Assembly (NCBI RefSeq): GCF_001667265.1
Contig: NZ_LZHW01000054.1
Span: forward strand, 1-64,000
Length of the DNA: 64,000 nt
Direction: 5' to 3'
From: Mycobacterium sp. ACS4331
GTDB lineage: Bacteria; Actinomycetota; Actinomycetes; Mycobacteriales; Mycobacteriaceae
Of this stretch, positions 43,408 to 52,015 are shown one piece after another. A program made the position numbers and the translations under genes. How positions within the stretch are numbered: the first letter of the stretch is position 1; the number at the start of each line of letters is the position of its first letter. A model generated the notes under the pieces. That model ran no database searches and was not told the origin of the DNA. It saw nothing but the letters and a program-made list of their open reading frames with translations.

Positions 43408-44989
43408 CCTCGACGTACACAGCACAGACGTCCTGGTGATCGGCGGTGGCCCGGCAGCCACCTGGGCGGCGATCGCCGCCACCGAGAGCGGCAGCCGCGT
43501 CACCCTGGTGGACAAGGGTTACTGCGGCACCAGTGGCGCCACTGCCGCCGGCGGCAACAACCTGTGGCTGATCCCGCCCGGCCCGAGGCGGGAGGAGTCC
43601 ATCCGGGAACGTGAGGCGGCCGCGGGCGGTCTCACCGACGCCGAGTGGATGCTGCGGGTGCTGTCCTCGTCGTGGGAGGGCATCGAACGTCTGGCGCAGT
43701 GGGGTTTCCCGTTCCCGGTCGGGGACGACGGCAATCAGCTTCGCAGCAGTCTGCAGGGTCCGGAGTACATGCGCCGGATGCGGCGCAGGGCCCACCGAAG
43801 CGGGGTCCGGATCCTCGACCACCACCCGGCACTCGCGCTCACCTCCGACGAGGACGGCGTGGTCAACGGCGCCACCGGCGTCGCCAGGCAGGACGGCGGG
43901 CGGCCATGGCGGATCACCGCGGGGGCGGTGGTCCTGGCCAGCGGCGGCGCCGCGTTCCTGTCGGGGAGCTTCGGCACGAATGTGAACACCGGTGACGGCC
44001 TGTTGATGGCAGCAGAGCTGGGCGCCGACCTGTCCGGCATGGAGTTCTGCACCGCCTACGCACTGGCACCGGAATGGGGTGTCCACACCAAGGGACGCAT
44101 GCTGCAGTGGGCCAGTTTCTACGACGAGCAGGCCCGTCCGCTTCCCACCGAGCTCGGCCTGGGGGGACGCGGGGATGCGCAGCGGGCGCTCATGCGCGGG
44201 CAACGCGTGTTCGCCAGGCTGGACCGCGCCCCCGAACACATTCGCCAGACGATGCGGGAGGCCCAGCCGAACTACTTCCTGCCCTTGGACAAGGCCGGCA
44301 TCGACCCGTTCGTGACGGCCTACCCGGTTCGCATGGTCTATGAGGGGTCGGTCCGCGGGACGGGCGGTCTTCGCCTGCGCGGGCCGGACTGTGCGACAAC
44401 GGTTCCCGGCCTGTTCGCGGCGGGTGACGCCGCGACCCGGGAACTGATCACGGGTTCCATCAGCGGCGGGGGCAGCCACAACGGTTCGTGGGCCATCGCG
44501 TCGGGCACCTTCGCGGGCCGCGGTGCGTCCGAGTTCAGTCGGAGACGCACCGCCGGTGTGGCCGTCGAGGTCGACCGGGTGGGGCTGCGCCCCGGGCGGC
44601 ACGACGCGCCCACCGTCGACGAGGTGGCCGCCGCCGCCCAGGCCCACGTGCTGCCGCCGTTCCGCAGCCACACCAAGTCCCAGGACAGGCTGACCGAGTC
44701 CGCGGATGCGCTCGAGCGGTTGTGGCGCGACATCGCGGACGGGCTGGCCCCCCTGCCGCCGCGCGAGTCCTACAAGTCGAGGCAGGCCACCGCGATGGTC
44801 GCGACGGCCCGGTGGATCACCGCGGCGTCATTGGCACGCCCGGAGAGCCGGGGCCTGCACCGCCGTGAGGATCACCCCGACACGGATCGCCGATTCGACC
44901 ACCGAATACTGGTCGGCGGGCTCGACGAGGTCTGGTCGCGGGCCGATCCCGTTGCACCGCAGGCCCTGTCGTCGGAGGCGGTCGCATGA
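43391..44989 (+). CDS. AprA/fumarate-reductase-like FAD flavoprotein
   Basis: A 532-residue flavoprotein. The FAD-binding VLVIGGGPAATWAAIAA is at about 15-31, a second segment GGAAFLSGSFGTNVNTGDGLLMAAELGAD marks the fumarate reductase/adenylylsulfate reductase alpha fold, and VPGLFAAGDAATRELI closes it. The C-terminal helical domain is typical of that superfamily. It overlaps the ATPase gene and the ferredoxin gene, so one transcript makes uptake and redox parts. It may oxidise or reduce the imported compound, possibly an organosulfur acid; the substrate is unknown. AAGGAGG precedes the ATG. Confidence 0.82.
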   Translation: MTSAGDLDVHSTDVLVIGGGPAATWAAIAATESGSRVTLVDKGYCGTSGATAAGGNNLWLIPPGPRREESIREREAAAGGLTDAEWMLRVLSSSWEGIERLAQWGFPFPVGDDGNQLRSSLQGPEYMRRMRRRAHRSGVRILDHHPALALTSDEDGVVNGATGVARQDGGRPWRITAGAVVLASGGAAFLSGSFGTNVNTGDGLLMAAELGADLSGMEFCTAYALAPEWGVHTKGRMLQWASFYDEQARPLPTELGLGGRGDAQRALMRGQRVFARLDRAPEHIRQTMREAQPNYFLPLDKAGIDPFVTAYPVRMVYEGSVRGTGGLRLRGPDCATTVPGLFAAGDAATRELITGSISGGGSHNGSWAIASGTFAGRGASEFSRRRTAGVAVEVDRVGLRPGRHDAPTVDEVAAAAQAHVLPPFRSHTKSQDRLTESADALERLWRDIADGLAPLPPRESYKSRQATAMVATARWITAASLARPESRGLHRREDHPDTDRRFDHRILVGGLDEVWSRADPVAPQALSSEAVA

Positions 44990-45411
44990 TCGAGATCGTC
45001 AGTGCCACGGCCTGCATCGCCTGCGACGTCTGCGTCAAGGTGTGTCCCACCGATGTCTTCGACCGCGGCGCGGACGGCATCCCGGTGATCGCCCGTCAGT
45101 CGGACTGTCAGACCTGCTTCATGTGTGAGGCGTACTGTCCCGTCGACGCGCTGTACGTCTCGCCGGTCTCGGCCCCGGTGGGGGCGGACAGCCCGCACGC
45201 CGACGAGGACACCGTGGCGCGCGCCGGCCTGCTGGGCGGATACCGCGAAATGGTCGGCTGGGGTCGCGGCCGAACCCTCGGTTCACTGCTGGATCGCAAC
45301 CCACTTCTGAAAGCGGTTCCGCCGCTGCCGCAGTCACGGCTGCCCGTTCCCGCCCAGGTGGTGGACTCGCCGTGGAATCACAGTCCGACTACGCCACCGG
45401 CATCCCTGTGA
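44986..45411 (+). CDS. AprB-like ferredoxin with two [4Fe-4S] motifs
   Basis: A 141-residue iron-sulfur protein. Cluster motifs are C10-x2-C13-x2-C16-x3-C20-P and C41-x2-C44-x2-C47-x3-C51-P, followed by a long C-terminal tail (about 60-141) without cysteines. This is the layout of adenylylsulfate reductase beta subunits, with the tail in the place of the AprB extension. The ATG overlaps the flavoprotein stop (ATGA), so the two are presumably a complex, the ferredoxin passing electrons to or from FAD. Confidence 0.87.
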   Translation: MIEIVSATACIACDVCVKVCPTDVFDRGADGIPVIARQSDCQTCFMCEAYCPVDALYVSPVSAPVGADSPHADEDTVARAGLLGGYREMVGWGRGRTLGSLLDRNPLLKAVPPLPQSRLPVPAQVVDSPWNHSPTTPPASL

Positions 45412-45412
45412 C

Positions 45413-45469
45413 CCCACGCCGGGTGACCGGCAGAGCCTGCACCACACACCTGGACTCCGCAGGCGTGGG
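45413..45469 (+). terminator. possible hairpin after the ferredoxin gene
   Basis: CCCACGCC (45413-45420) matches GGCGTGGG (45462-45469), with an inner GCCTGC/GCAGGC alternative. It lies just past the operon end; the loop is long. Confidence 0.35.
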
Positions 45470-45517
45470 AGTAGAGTCCAACACCTGCATGAAAGCTGTT
45501 CGCCCACAGGAGGACCC

Positions 45518-45871
45518 ATGAGTGACATGGACGTTCGGATGATCATCCTGTCCACCGATGACCTGGATGAGTCGATTCGGTTCTACAGCGAGACGCTGGG
45601 GATGAAGCTGAAGTTCCGGGACGGCGCCCACTTCGCGGCACTGGACGCCGGTTCGGTGACGCTCGCGCTCGCGACTGCGGTGGACCACCCGATCCCGGGC
45701 CAGGTCGTCGTCGGGATCAAGACCGATGACGTCGACGCCGCCGCGAAGGCCATCGAGGCCAGCGGTGGCGGAATCGTCAAGGGCCCGTACGACGACGCGC
45801 ACGAACGCCGCGCGGTGGTCTATGACAACAAGGGCAACGGCCTGGTCTTCTACAAGCCGCTGGCCCGCTGA
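45518..45871 (+). CDS. VOC/glyoxalase-superfamily protein
   Basis: A 117-residue vicinal oxygen chelate protein with two beta-alpha-beta-beta-beta modules: IILSTDDLDESIRFYSETLGM at the start and a second module ending in VVYDNKGNGLVFYKPL. Metal-binding positions are not obvious, so it may be a resistance or isomerase type rather than glyoxalase I. AGGAGG precedes the ATG. TAGAGT about 45 nt upstream could be its -10. Convergent with the next gene with a 4-bp gap. Confidence 0.82.
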   Translation: MSDMDVRMIILSTDDLDESIRFYSETLGMKLKFRDGAHFAALDAGSVTLALATAVDHPIPGQVVVGIKTDDVDAAAKAIEASGGGIVKGPYDDAHERRAVVYDNKGNGLVFYKPLAR

Positions 45872-45875
45872 TTCG

Positions 45876-46430
45876 TCAGTCGTCGACGTCGACCTGGGCC
45901 GCGAGCGCCGCGGCCCGGTCGGCGTTGGCCAGCAGGCGTGCCTGCCGCGTGGGCCACCAGAACACTTCGAGAATCAGAAGCACCAGGTAGATCACCGAGG
46001 CGACGGTGTTGCCGAGCGATCCGTTGACCGCGTCCCACAGCGCCGTGCCGACGGCCACCAGCAGCAGCAGCGCGATCAGCCAGCGCCACCGAATGCCCCG
46101 CTCGGCGGCCGCGTGCATCCCACGGGCGTAATCGCCGACCGCGGGGGCCAGCGCGGCCGCGCTCACCGCGGTGCCGCGGCGGGCGGCCTGGACCACCTCG
46201 ACACGCTGAGTCCCGCTCAGTTGCAGGGACCCTGGCCAGTACCGCGCCATCCGTCGCGGCATCCAGATGCCCGCGCCCACGCCGAGAACGACGACGACGA
46301 TCACGGCAGCCCACAGCATGCCGGAGTCCAGCCACGCCAGAAACCCGAAGAACAGGCCCGCGCTGACACCGACCATCACCCCTCGGCTGACGGTCCCCCC
46401 TCGCCACACCGCGGCCGGCAGGCTGACCAC
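45876..46430 (-). CDS. membrane protein, four TM segments
   Basis: A 184-residue protein with helix pairs at about 18-50 and 115-160, a cytoplasmic loop rich in Arg (WMPRRMARYWPGSLQ) and an acidic C-terminus. Function unknown; a conserved actinobacterial type. The GTG at 46430 is preferred over upstream ATGs because GATAAT lies 6 nt before it (46437-46442), fitting a leaderless transcript, and because the longer reading overlaps the DUF427 gene start. Confidence 0.65.
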   Translation of the reverse strand: MVSLPAAVWRGGTVSRGVMVGVSAGLFFGFLAWLDSGMLWAAVIVVVVLGVGAGIWMPRRMARYWPGSLQLSGTQRVEVVQAARRGTAVSAAALAPAVGDYARGMHAAAERGIRWRWLIALLLLVAVGTALWDAVNGSLGNTVASVIYLVLLILEVFWWPTRQARLLANADRAAALAAQVDVDD

Positions 46431-46436
46431 CCGGTG

Positions 46437-46442
46437 ATTATC
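46437..46442 (-). promoter_or_regulatory. -10 element for the 45876-46430 gene
   Basis: GATAAT on the minus strand, 6 nt before the GTG; close to TATAAT and in leaderless geometry. Confidence 0.45.
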
Positions 46443-46626
46443 CCGCCCACGGGCCTCCCGCGCGGGTGAATTCTCACTGGTCGACGACCGGGAACAGCAA
46501 GTCACCGTCCTCGGGCGCGCCGTCGGTGCTCCCCTGTCGGCATCATGTGAAGCGATTGCCATCGCGGCGAGGCTTGAACAGTGGGATCGTCGATTCATCC
46601 CGCACTCCGAGCCAGGGAGACCGCAG

Positions 46627-47415
46627 ATGAGCACTTCGCCCGACTATCCTGCGGCCCCGGCGGCCCGCGGACGGATCGAACCGTCGCCGCGACGGGTCCG
46701 CGGCTACTACGGTTCCGACCTGGTGTTCGACACCGTCGCGGCTCGCTACGTCTGGGAGGTGCCGTACTACCCGCAGTACTACATCCCGCTGGCCGATGTC
46801 AGAACCGGTGCCCTGCGCGACGACGACCACCCGCAGCGGGTGCAGTTCGGTCCGTCCCGGCTGTTCTCGGTGGTCGGCGCGGCCGGGACGGCCGAGGCCG
46901 CGGCACGGGTGTTCGACGCCGGCGAGGGACCGTTCTCCGAACTGGTGCGCTTCGAGTGGGACGTGCTGACCTGGTTCGAGGAGGATGAGCCGATCTATGG
47001 CCACCCCCGCAATCCCTACGCCCGGATCGACGCGCTGCGCTCTCATCGCCACATCACGGTCACACTCGGCGGCGTGCCACTGGCCGACACCCACGCTCCG
47101 GTCCTTCTGTTCGAAACCGGCCTGCCCACAAGGTATTACATCGATCGCACCGATGTGAGGTTCTCTCATCTGGAGCCCTCGAACACCCAGTCACTGTGCC
47201 CGTACAAGGGCGTCACGTCCGGATACTGGTCCGCGCGCGTGGCGGACACACTGCACGAGGACATCGCCTGGACGTACAACACGCCCCTGCCTGCCGTCGC
47301 ACCGATCGCCAACCTGATCGCGTTCTACAACGAGAAGGTGGACATCACCGTGGACGGGGTGGCCTTGGACCGGCCGCGGACCCAGTTCAGTCCGCCCACC
47401 GGTTCCGGGGATTGA
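46627..47415 (+). CDS. protein with two DUF427 domains
   Basis: A 262-residue protein with tandem DUF427 domains (about 25-125 and 140-250). The second shows the family hallmarks PTRYYIDRTDVRFSHLEPS and CPYKGVTSGYWSA; the first has YYPQYYIPLADV. Function unknown; single-domain versions are common in actinobacteria. GGGAGA precedes the ATG. Convergent with the GntR gene. Confidence 0.87.
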   Translation: MSTSPDYPAAPAARGRIEPSPRRVRGYYGSDLVFDTVAARYVWEVPYYPQYYIPLADVRTGALRDDDHPQRVQFGPSRLFSVVGAAGTAEAAARVFDAGEGPFSELVRFEWDVLTWFEEDEPIYGHPRNPYARIDALRSHRHITVTLGGVPLADTHAPVLLFETGLPTRYYIDRTDVRFSHLEPSNTQSLCPYKGVTSGYWSARVADTLHEDIAWTYNTPLPAVAPIANLIAFYNEKVDITVDGVALDRPRTQFSPPTGSGD

Positions 47416-47442
47416 GCCCGCACCCAGCGCTGAAGCAGATGA

Positions 47443-47458
47443 CGGCGGACTCCCGCCG
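47443..47458. terminator. small hairpin between convergent genes
   Basis: CGGCGG-ACTC-CCGCCG lies between the DUF427 gene and the GntR gene. Short, but in the right place for termination in either direction. Confidence 0.35.
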
Positions 47459-47489
47459 AACCTGGGCGCTGCCCGGTCGGATTGCGAGG

Positions 47490-48302
47490 TCAGTCCTCTG
47501 GACGAACGTCGTGCAGCATCGCCATGGTGTCGGCACGCAGCAGCTCTTCGGCGGTGTGGTTGAGCACGATGCGACTCCTGCTCGGCGACAGCAGGATTGA
47601 CAGATAGTGATGGGGCTGTTGGTCTCCGGTGAAGGCGAGCCGATTGACCCGTAGGACGGGTGCGCCGATGGCCAGGTCCAACAGCCGGGCGTTGCGAGGT
47701 CCGGCGATCTCGGCGGTGATCTCGTGCTGCACCCGCTGCACCACGAGTCCCACCTCGGCCAGCAGTTCATACATCGCCGTGTGGGCCAGCCTGTCGGCGG
47801 TGATCGTCTCGGCGAGCTCGGCCGGCAGCCAGGCCTCGGTGACGATCAACGCCTCCCCCGTTCGGCGTTCCCGTCGCACCCGCAGCGTGTGCAGCATCCG
47901 CCCGGTGACCCCCAGCCTGCCGGCGACGATGTGCGGGACGTCGCTCAGGGAGCAGTCGATGACCTCAGCATCGGTTTCGAAGTGCACCTGGCGCAGCTCA
48001 TCCATGTAGGACCGGGTGGACGCCTGACCGGCGCGCGGGCCGAACTCGCGCACGAACGACCCGACGCCCTGCCTGCGGGTGATGTAACCCTGGTCGGCCA
48101 GGTCAGACAGCGCCCGCCGGACGGTGATGCGGGAGACGCCGAACTGTTCACACAACTCCTGCTCAGTCGGCAGCGGGTCGCCCGCCGTCAGCGCACCGCG
48201 CTCGATCTCGTCGTGCAGGACGAGGAACAGCTGCCGGTGCAGCGGCACCCCCGCCGCGGTGGTCACCGTCTCGGGGACGGCGGGACGGCCCCGGCGGATC
48301 AT
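47490..48302 (-). CDS. GntR-family regulator, HutC/UTRA type
   Basis: A 270-residue regulator. The winged helix (about 20-88) shows GDPLPTEQELCEQFGVSRITVRRALSDLADQGYITRRQGVGSFV, and the C-terminal UTRA ligand domain spans about 105-260. Such regulators sense small metabolites. The ATG at 48302 was chosen; the longer frame begins with a TTG and lacks a ribosome binding site. A near-perfect 20-bp palindrome at 48371-48390, between it and the divergent gene, is a good candidate for its own operator. Confidence 0.88.
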   Translation of the reverse strand: MIRRGRPAVPETVTTAAGVPLHRQLFLVLHDEIERGALTAGDPLPTEQELCEQFGVSRITVRRALSDLADQGYITRRQGVGSFVREFGPRAGQASTRSYMDELRQVHFETDAEVIDCSLSDVPHIVAGRLGVTGRMLHTLRVRRERRTGEALIVTEAWLPAELAETITADRLAHTAMYELLAEVGLVVQRVQHEITAEIAGPRNARLLDLAIGAPVLRVNRLAFTGDQQPHHYLSILLSPSRSRIVLNHTAEELLRADTMAMLHDVRPED

Positions 48303-48370
48303 CGGTGCGCCGCCCGTTCGAGAGTGATCACTGCGCCGCCCCTTGTGATTGAGCCTTCCCAAATCGCGAG

Positions 48371-48390
48371 TTGTCCTATTAATATAACAA
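48371..48390. promoter_or_regulatory. palindromic operator, probably for the GntR regulator
   Basis: TTGTCCTATTAATATAACAA is symmetric at 16 of 20 positions (TTGTnnTATTAATAnnACAA). It is centred between the GntR gene and the sigma-region-4 gene. The AT-rich centre could also hold the promoter -10 for either gene. Confidence 0.55.
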
Positions 48391-48428
48391 CAGAACGTCC
48401 AGTTGGGGACTGATCGAGGGGGCGTGTC

Positions 48429-48800
48429 TTGAGCCTTTCAGAGCACCACGGAGCGGCCGATCCGAACGGTCGGCACGAGATTCCCGCAGGTCAGCGCGCC
48501 CCGGACCAGACCCTGATGGCCGCCGCCGTGGAACACCTCTCCCCTGAGCATCGCGCCCTGCTGCGCCGGTCGTTCTATGAACACTCGACGACGGAGCAGA
48601 TCGCCACGGAGTGCCGCATCGCCGAGGAGGCGGTGCGAGCCCGCCTCCACTTCGCGCTGCGGGAACTTCGGGCGATCGTGCAGGAGATGGTGACCGAGGC
48701 GACGCCGCCCGCACCCCAGGTACAGCCGTCCTCGATGTTGCGCACAGTCTGTCCGCGGCGTTGGGTGGCCAACCTGACCGGCGGCCCCCGCCCCGCCTGA
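48429..48800 (+). CDS. sigma-70 region 4-like protein (lacks region 2)
   Basis: A 123-residue protein whose middle (about 35-90) is the helix-turn-helix region 4 of ECF sigma factors: LSPEHRALLRRSFYEHSTTEQIATECRIAEEAVRARLHFALRELR. The core-binding region 2 is absent, so it cannot act as a normal sigma factor; it may modulate a promoter as an accessory protein or be a remnant. The start is a TTG with GAGGGGG about 6 nt upstream; no better start exists. It faces the GntR gene across a shared palindrome. Confidence 0.68.
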   Translation: MSLSEHHGAADPNGRHEIPAGQRAPDQTLMAAAVEHLSPEHRALLRRSFYEHSTTEQIATECRIAEEAVRARLHFALRELRAIVQEMVTEATPPAPQVQPSSMLRTVCPRRWVANLTGGPRPA

Positions 48801-48809
48801 CCGCCGCAG

Positions 48810-49562
48810 TTACGCCGTGGCCTTCGCGGAGTGTCGGTTCACCCAACTCCGAGCATCCTTGGCCGCACGCGACAGCGCGCAACCCTCTCCGATGTAGGAG
48901 ACGAACGCGCCGAACCCGGGCAGCACCCCGAGAAGGCGGGCCGGCCCCTGCGGCTGGGGTCGTTTGGCGACCTCATCGCCGATCGCATCGAAGAGACCGA
49001 CAAGCCGCCACAACGCCTTGGCGATGCCGACAGGGGTACGCGAGACCGGTTCCGCCGGTTCGGCGGCTGGATCATCGGTGCCCGTGCCGACGCCACTGAG
49101 GTCACGATCGCAGAGCACCTCCGCCAGCAGTCGGGCCTGGCAGGCCGGGTCGGTCACACCGAGTTCGCGGGCCACCGCACACAACACGATGGCCTGACTG
49201 GCAAATCCCAGAAGGTCCTGGATCGGCAGTGTCCGGCCCACCGCGCCGAGGACGCCGGGAAAGGCCACCGCGACCGTGCTCAATGCTCCGACCCGGCGCA
49301 CCCACCACCGGATGCGGTCATCGACGTCGAGGCGGTCCCACGCCGAGGTGCCTGGGACATCAGCCGCGTTCAGCGCCCACGCCAGCCCATCAGCCACCCT
49401 GTCCAGCGGTCCGTCGTCGAAATCTGGGGTCCGGCGCTTCACCCGCAGCGGGTCTGAACCCAGCGCGTCGAGCAGTGGATTGATGATCCGGACGGCACGG
49501 CGCAGGGCGTCCTCGACGTCGGCGTCGCTGATCGTCACCTCGGGAGTGGGCAGGAGATTCAC
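48810..49562 (-). CDS. hypothetical protein, possibly EcsC family
   Basis: A 250-residue protein, mainly helical, with a long hydrophobic centre (FPGVLGAVGRTLPIQDLLGFASQAIVLCAVARELG) that resembles the EcsC family, and a C-terminal LLGVLPGFGAFVSYIGEG segment. EcsC proteins are poorly understood. The GTG at 49562 is favoured by CATTAT 6 nt upstream (49569-49574) in leaderless geometry; upstream sequence in this frame is Arg-rich noise. Confidence 0.6.
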   Translation of the reverse strand: MNLLPTPEVTISDADVEDALRRAVRIINPLLDALGSDPLRVKRRTPDFDDGPLDRVADGLAWALNAADVPGTSAWDRLDVDDRIRWWVRRVGALSTVAVAFPGVLGAVGRTLPIQDLLGFASQAIVLCAVARELGVTDPACQARLLAEVLCDRDLSGVGTGTDDPAAEPAEPVSRTPVGIAKALWRLVGLFDAIGDEVAKRPQPQGPARLLGVLPGFGAFVSYIGEGCALSRAAKDARSWVNRHSAKATA

Positions 49563-49732
49563 CCACCTATAATGTCCACATCCAGACGCTGAGCAAACAT
49601 CGGCACGCTGTGGTGTGCACCTCAGCGGGGATCTCGGGCTGCTTGGAGCCCGCCGATATGGCCACCGCGGTGACGGCGGTGACCTTGGCCGTCGGTCCGC
49701 GGCCGCGGGTTCACCTCGGCAGCGCCGGTGGC

Positions 49733-50758
49733 TCAGCGCGGCGTGGGTTCGGCGATCTTGACGAGCATCTTGCCGATGTTGGCGCCGTTGAACAGACCGT
49801 TCAAGGCGTCGACGCACGATTCGATGCCGTCGTACACCGTGACGCGGTGGCGGAGCAGATCCTGCGCCTCCCACCCGCGCAGCGCGGCGAACGCCTCGTC
49901 GAAACGGCCCCACTCGTCGAGCGCGTTGAATCCCTGCATGGTGGCGGTCTTGGCGAGCAGGTTGACGTAGTTCTCCGGGCCGGGATGCTCACCCGTCAGG
50001 TAGCTGGAGATCACACCGCACAGCACGACTCGCGCCTTGGGCGCCAACCGCCCCAGCACCGCGTTCAGGATCGGGCCACCGACGTTGTCGAAGTACACGT
50101 TCACCCCGCGCGGGCAGTGCTGCTTGAGCGCCGCGGGCACATCCTCGGTTCGGTAGTCGATGCAGGCGTCGAAGCCGAAGTCGTCGACCACCGCGCGGCA
50201 CTTCTGGGCGCCACCGGCGATCCCGATCACCCGCGCGCCCGCGATCTTGGCGATCTGACCGGCGACCGAACCTGTGGCGCCGGCGGCGGCTGACACCACG
50301 ACCGTGTCGCCGGGCTGCGGTCGGCCGATGTCGGCCATGCCGAAGTAGGCGGTCGCACCGGTGGGACCGTAGATGGCCATCACGGCCGTCTGGTCCACGT
50401 CGTCCATCCCCGTCACCGGGGTGCAGAACACGTCGTCGCGGACGATCACGTACTCCTGGAACCCCGTCAACGTCGTGACCACATCGCCGACGGCGTACGC
50501 CGGGCAGTTCGAGGCGACGACCTCGCCGATGCCGGCCGCGCGGATCACCTCACCCAACTGCACCGGCGGCAGGTAGCCCGGCTGGTCGTTGAGCCAGGTG
50601 CGCGCCGCCGCGTCGATGCCCACGTAGGTGGTGCGGACCAGGGCCTCCCCCTGCGCGGGTTCCGGCGCGGCGGTGGTGACGAGTTCGGTGTCCTCGGGCC
50701 GCACGAGTCCGCTGGGGCGCCGACACAGCCTGACCTGGCGGTTCTTCAACTCCGACAC
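49733..50758 (-). CDS. NADP-dependent MDR oxidoreductase (curcumin reductase/leukotriene B4 dehydrogenase class)
   Basis: A 341-residue zinc-free medium-chain reductase. The opening ELKNRQVRLCRRPSGLV is typical of this class. The nucleotide site AAAGATGSVAGQIAKIAGARVIGIAGG and the class motif YFDNVGG are intact. It reduces activated double bonds with NADPH; the native substrate is unknown. The GTG at 50758 matches the class N-terminus, while a TTG at 50776 is an alternative. It is divergent from the lipoprotein gene. Confidence 0.88.
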   Translation of the reverse strand: MSELKNRQVRLCRRPSGLVRPEDTELVTTAAPEPAQGEALVRTTYVGIDAAARTWLNDQPGYLPPVQLGEVIRAAGIGEVVASNCPAYAVGDVVTTLTGFQEYVIVRDDVFCTPVTGMDDVDQTAVMAIYGPTGATAYFGMADIGRPQPGDTVVVSAAAGATGSVAGQIAKIAGARVIGIAGGAQKCRAVVDDFGFDACIDYRTEDVPAALKQHCPRGVNVYFDNVGGPILNAVLGRLAPKARVVLCGVISSYLTGEHPGPENYVNLLAKTATMQGFNALDEWGRFDEAFAALRGWEAQDLLRHRVTVYDGIESCVDALNGLFNGANIGKMLVKIAEPTPR

Positions 50759-50827
50759 GGCCTCGAAACTACCCAAGGCTCTGCGCCTTTCGCGGCGAAT
50801 GGAGGAGATTGCCGGCGACACCGGAAT

Positions 50828-50833
50828 TACGCT
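50828..50833 (+). promoter_or_regulatory. -10 element for the AMIN-like lipoprotein gene
   Basis: TACGCT, 6 nt before the GTG at 50840; leaderless geometry. Confidence 0.55.
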
Positions 50834-50839
50834 GGGGCG

Positions 50840-51358
50840 GTGTCCCGCATCCACCTCGCCGCATACCTGGCCGCACTGGCGTTGGTGAGCGGCTGCGGCG
50901 GCGACTCGGCGCTGCCCGATGCCGCGACCACCGAGGTGCACCAGGATCGGCCCGGCGATTCGGCGCACCTGGCGGCGGTGCGCCTGGCCCGCCACGACGG
51001 GTATGACCGGTTGGTGCTGGAGTTCACCGACCGAGTGCCGGGTTACACGGTCGGTTACCGGCCGCTGCCCGCCTACGCCGACGCCTCGGGTGAGGAGATT
51101 CCGCTGCCCGGGGCCAACGCACAGCTGCAGGTGACGCTCACCCCGGCGACCGCGGCCGGCTGGACCGACGGTCCCGTCACCTATTCCGGGCCGCCCACCG
51201 TCACGGCCGACACCACGGTGGTCACCGCGGCCAAGTCCGCGGGCGACTTCGAGGCCGTGCTGACCTGGGTGGTCGGCATGCGTGCGCAGGTCCCGTTCCG
51301 GGTCGACGTGCTCGGCGGACCGCCGCGTCTGGTCGTCGACGTGCAGCACCTCGCGTGA
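50840..51358 (+). CDS. lipoprotein with AMIN-like domain
   Basis: A 172-residue lipoprotein. The lipobox LVSGC gives the lipidated Cys19. The mature part has the AMIN-like pattern: VRLARHDGYDRLVLEFTDRVPGYTVGYRPLP and a C-terminal PFRVDVLGGPPRLVVDVQ. AMIN domains bind cell-wall glycans. The GTG is preceded at 6 nt by TACGCT, so it is probably leaderless. Confidence 0.83.
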   Translation: MSRIHLAAYLAALALVSGCGGDSALPDAATTEVHQDRPGDSAHLAAVRLARHDGYDRLVLEFTDRVPGYTVGYRPLPAYADASGEEIPLPGANAQLQVTLTPATAAGWTDGPVTYSGPPTVTADTTVVTAAKSAGDFEAVLTWVVGMRAQVPFRVDVLGGPPRLVVDVQHLA

Positions 51359-51451
51359 ACGACCCTGCCCGATCGGGTGGCCACGACCTGCCCCGAACGC
51401 CACCCACCGCCTGCACCGTTGCGATGCAGGCGGTGAGTGTGCATCAGGGGG

Positions 51452-52015
51452 TTACCCGAGTGCCCCGAGGATCTGCTGCAGGATCGCCAGGATCGCTCCG
51501 AGGTCCAGCGGCGTGTCGTCCAACAGACCCGTCAGACCGCACAAGAGATTCCCCAGCAGATTGCCGGGGCCCGACTGCGCGGTGATGTTCAAGTGCACGG
51601 TGTCGAGATGGACAACCAACCCCAGCAGGTCCAGGTCAAGCGGACCCAGGACCAGATCCAGGATCTGGCAGCTCGCCGTGGTCTGCGCCAGATTCACCGG
51701 AAGCGCCACGCCCGACTGGGACACATCCTGAGCGGCTCCCTGCCCGGTGTTGGACAGCTTGCCGGTCAGATCACCGACCGCCACGAGCTGCTCGCCACGC
51801 TGCTCGAAGCTGTTGACCGTGAACTTGCCGTTGAAAACGGCGCCGTTGTCGGCCTTTCCATGGACCGTGGTCGTCGTCTTGTTGCCCTGCACATCAGGTG
51901 GTGCACCCGAGGCCGTGCCCACTCCCGACACCAGTACAGCCGCGGCGAGGCTGACGATGACACTCACGCACATCGTCAACAGCCGGGCCACGCTTGAACT
52001 TCTTGTTCTCAACAT
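51452..52015 (-). CDS. secreted Leu-rich actinobacterial protein
   Basis: A 187-residue exported protein with a signal peptide of about 37 residues (cleavage after TASGA). The mature half begins with a beta-rich segment and ends in a strongly Leu/Gly/Asp-rich part (DLVLGPLDLDLLGLVVHLDTV, then NLLCGLTGLL) containing two cysteines. Similar proteins occur in Streptomyces; function unknown. GAAGGGA precedes the ATG. Confidence 0.75.
   Translation of the reverse strand: MLRTRSSSVARLLTMCVSVIVSLAAAVLVSGVGTASGAPPDVQGNKTTTTVHGKADNGAVFNGKFTVNSFEQRGEQLVAVGDLTGKLSNTGQGAAQDVSQSGVALPVNLAQTTASCQILDLVLGPLDLDLLGLVVHLDTVHLNITAQSGPGNLLGNLLCGLTGLLDDTPLDLGAILAILQQILGALG

Noticed and set aside
43397..44671. 424-codon minus-strand frame
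   Set aside because: Antisense shadow of the flavoprotein gene.
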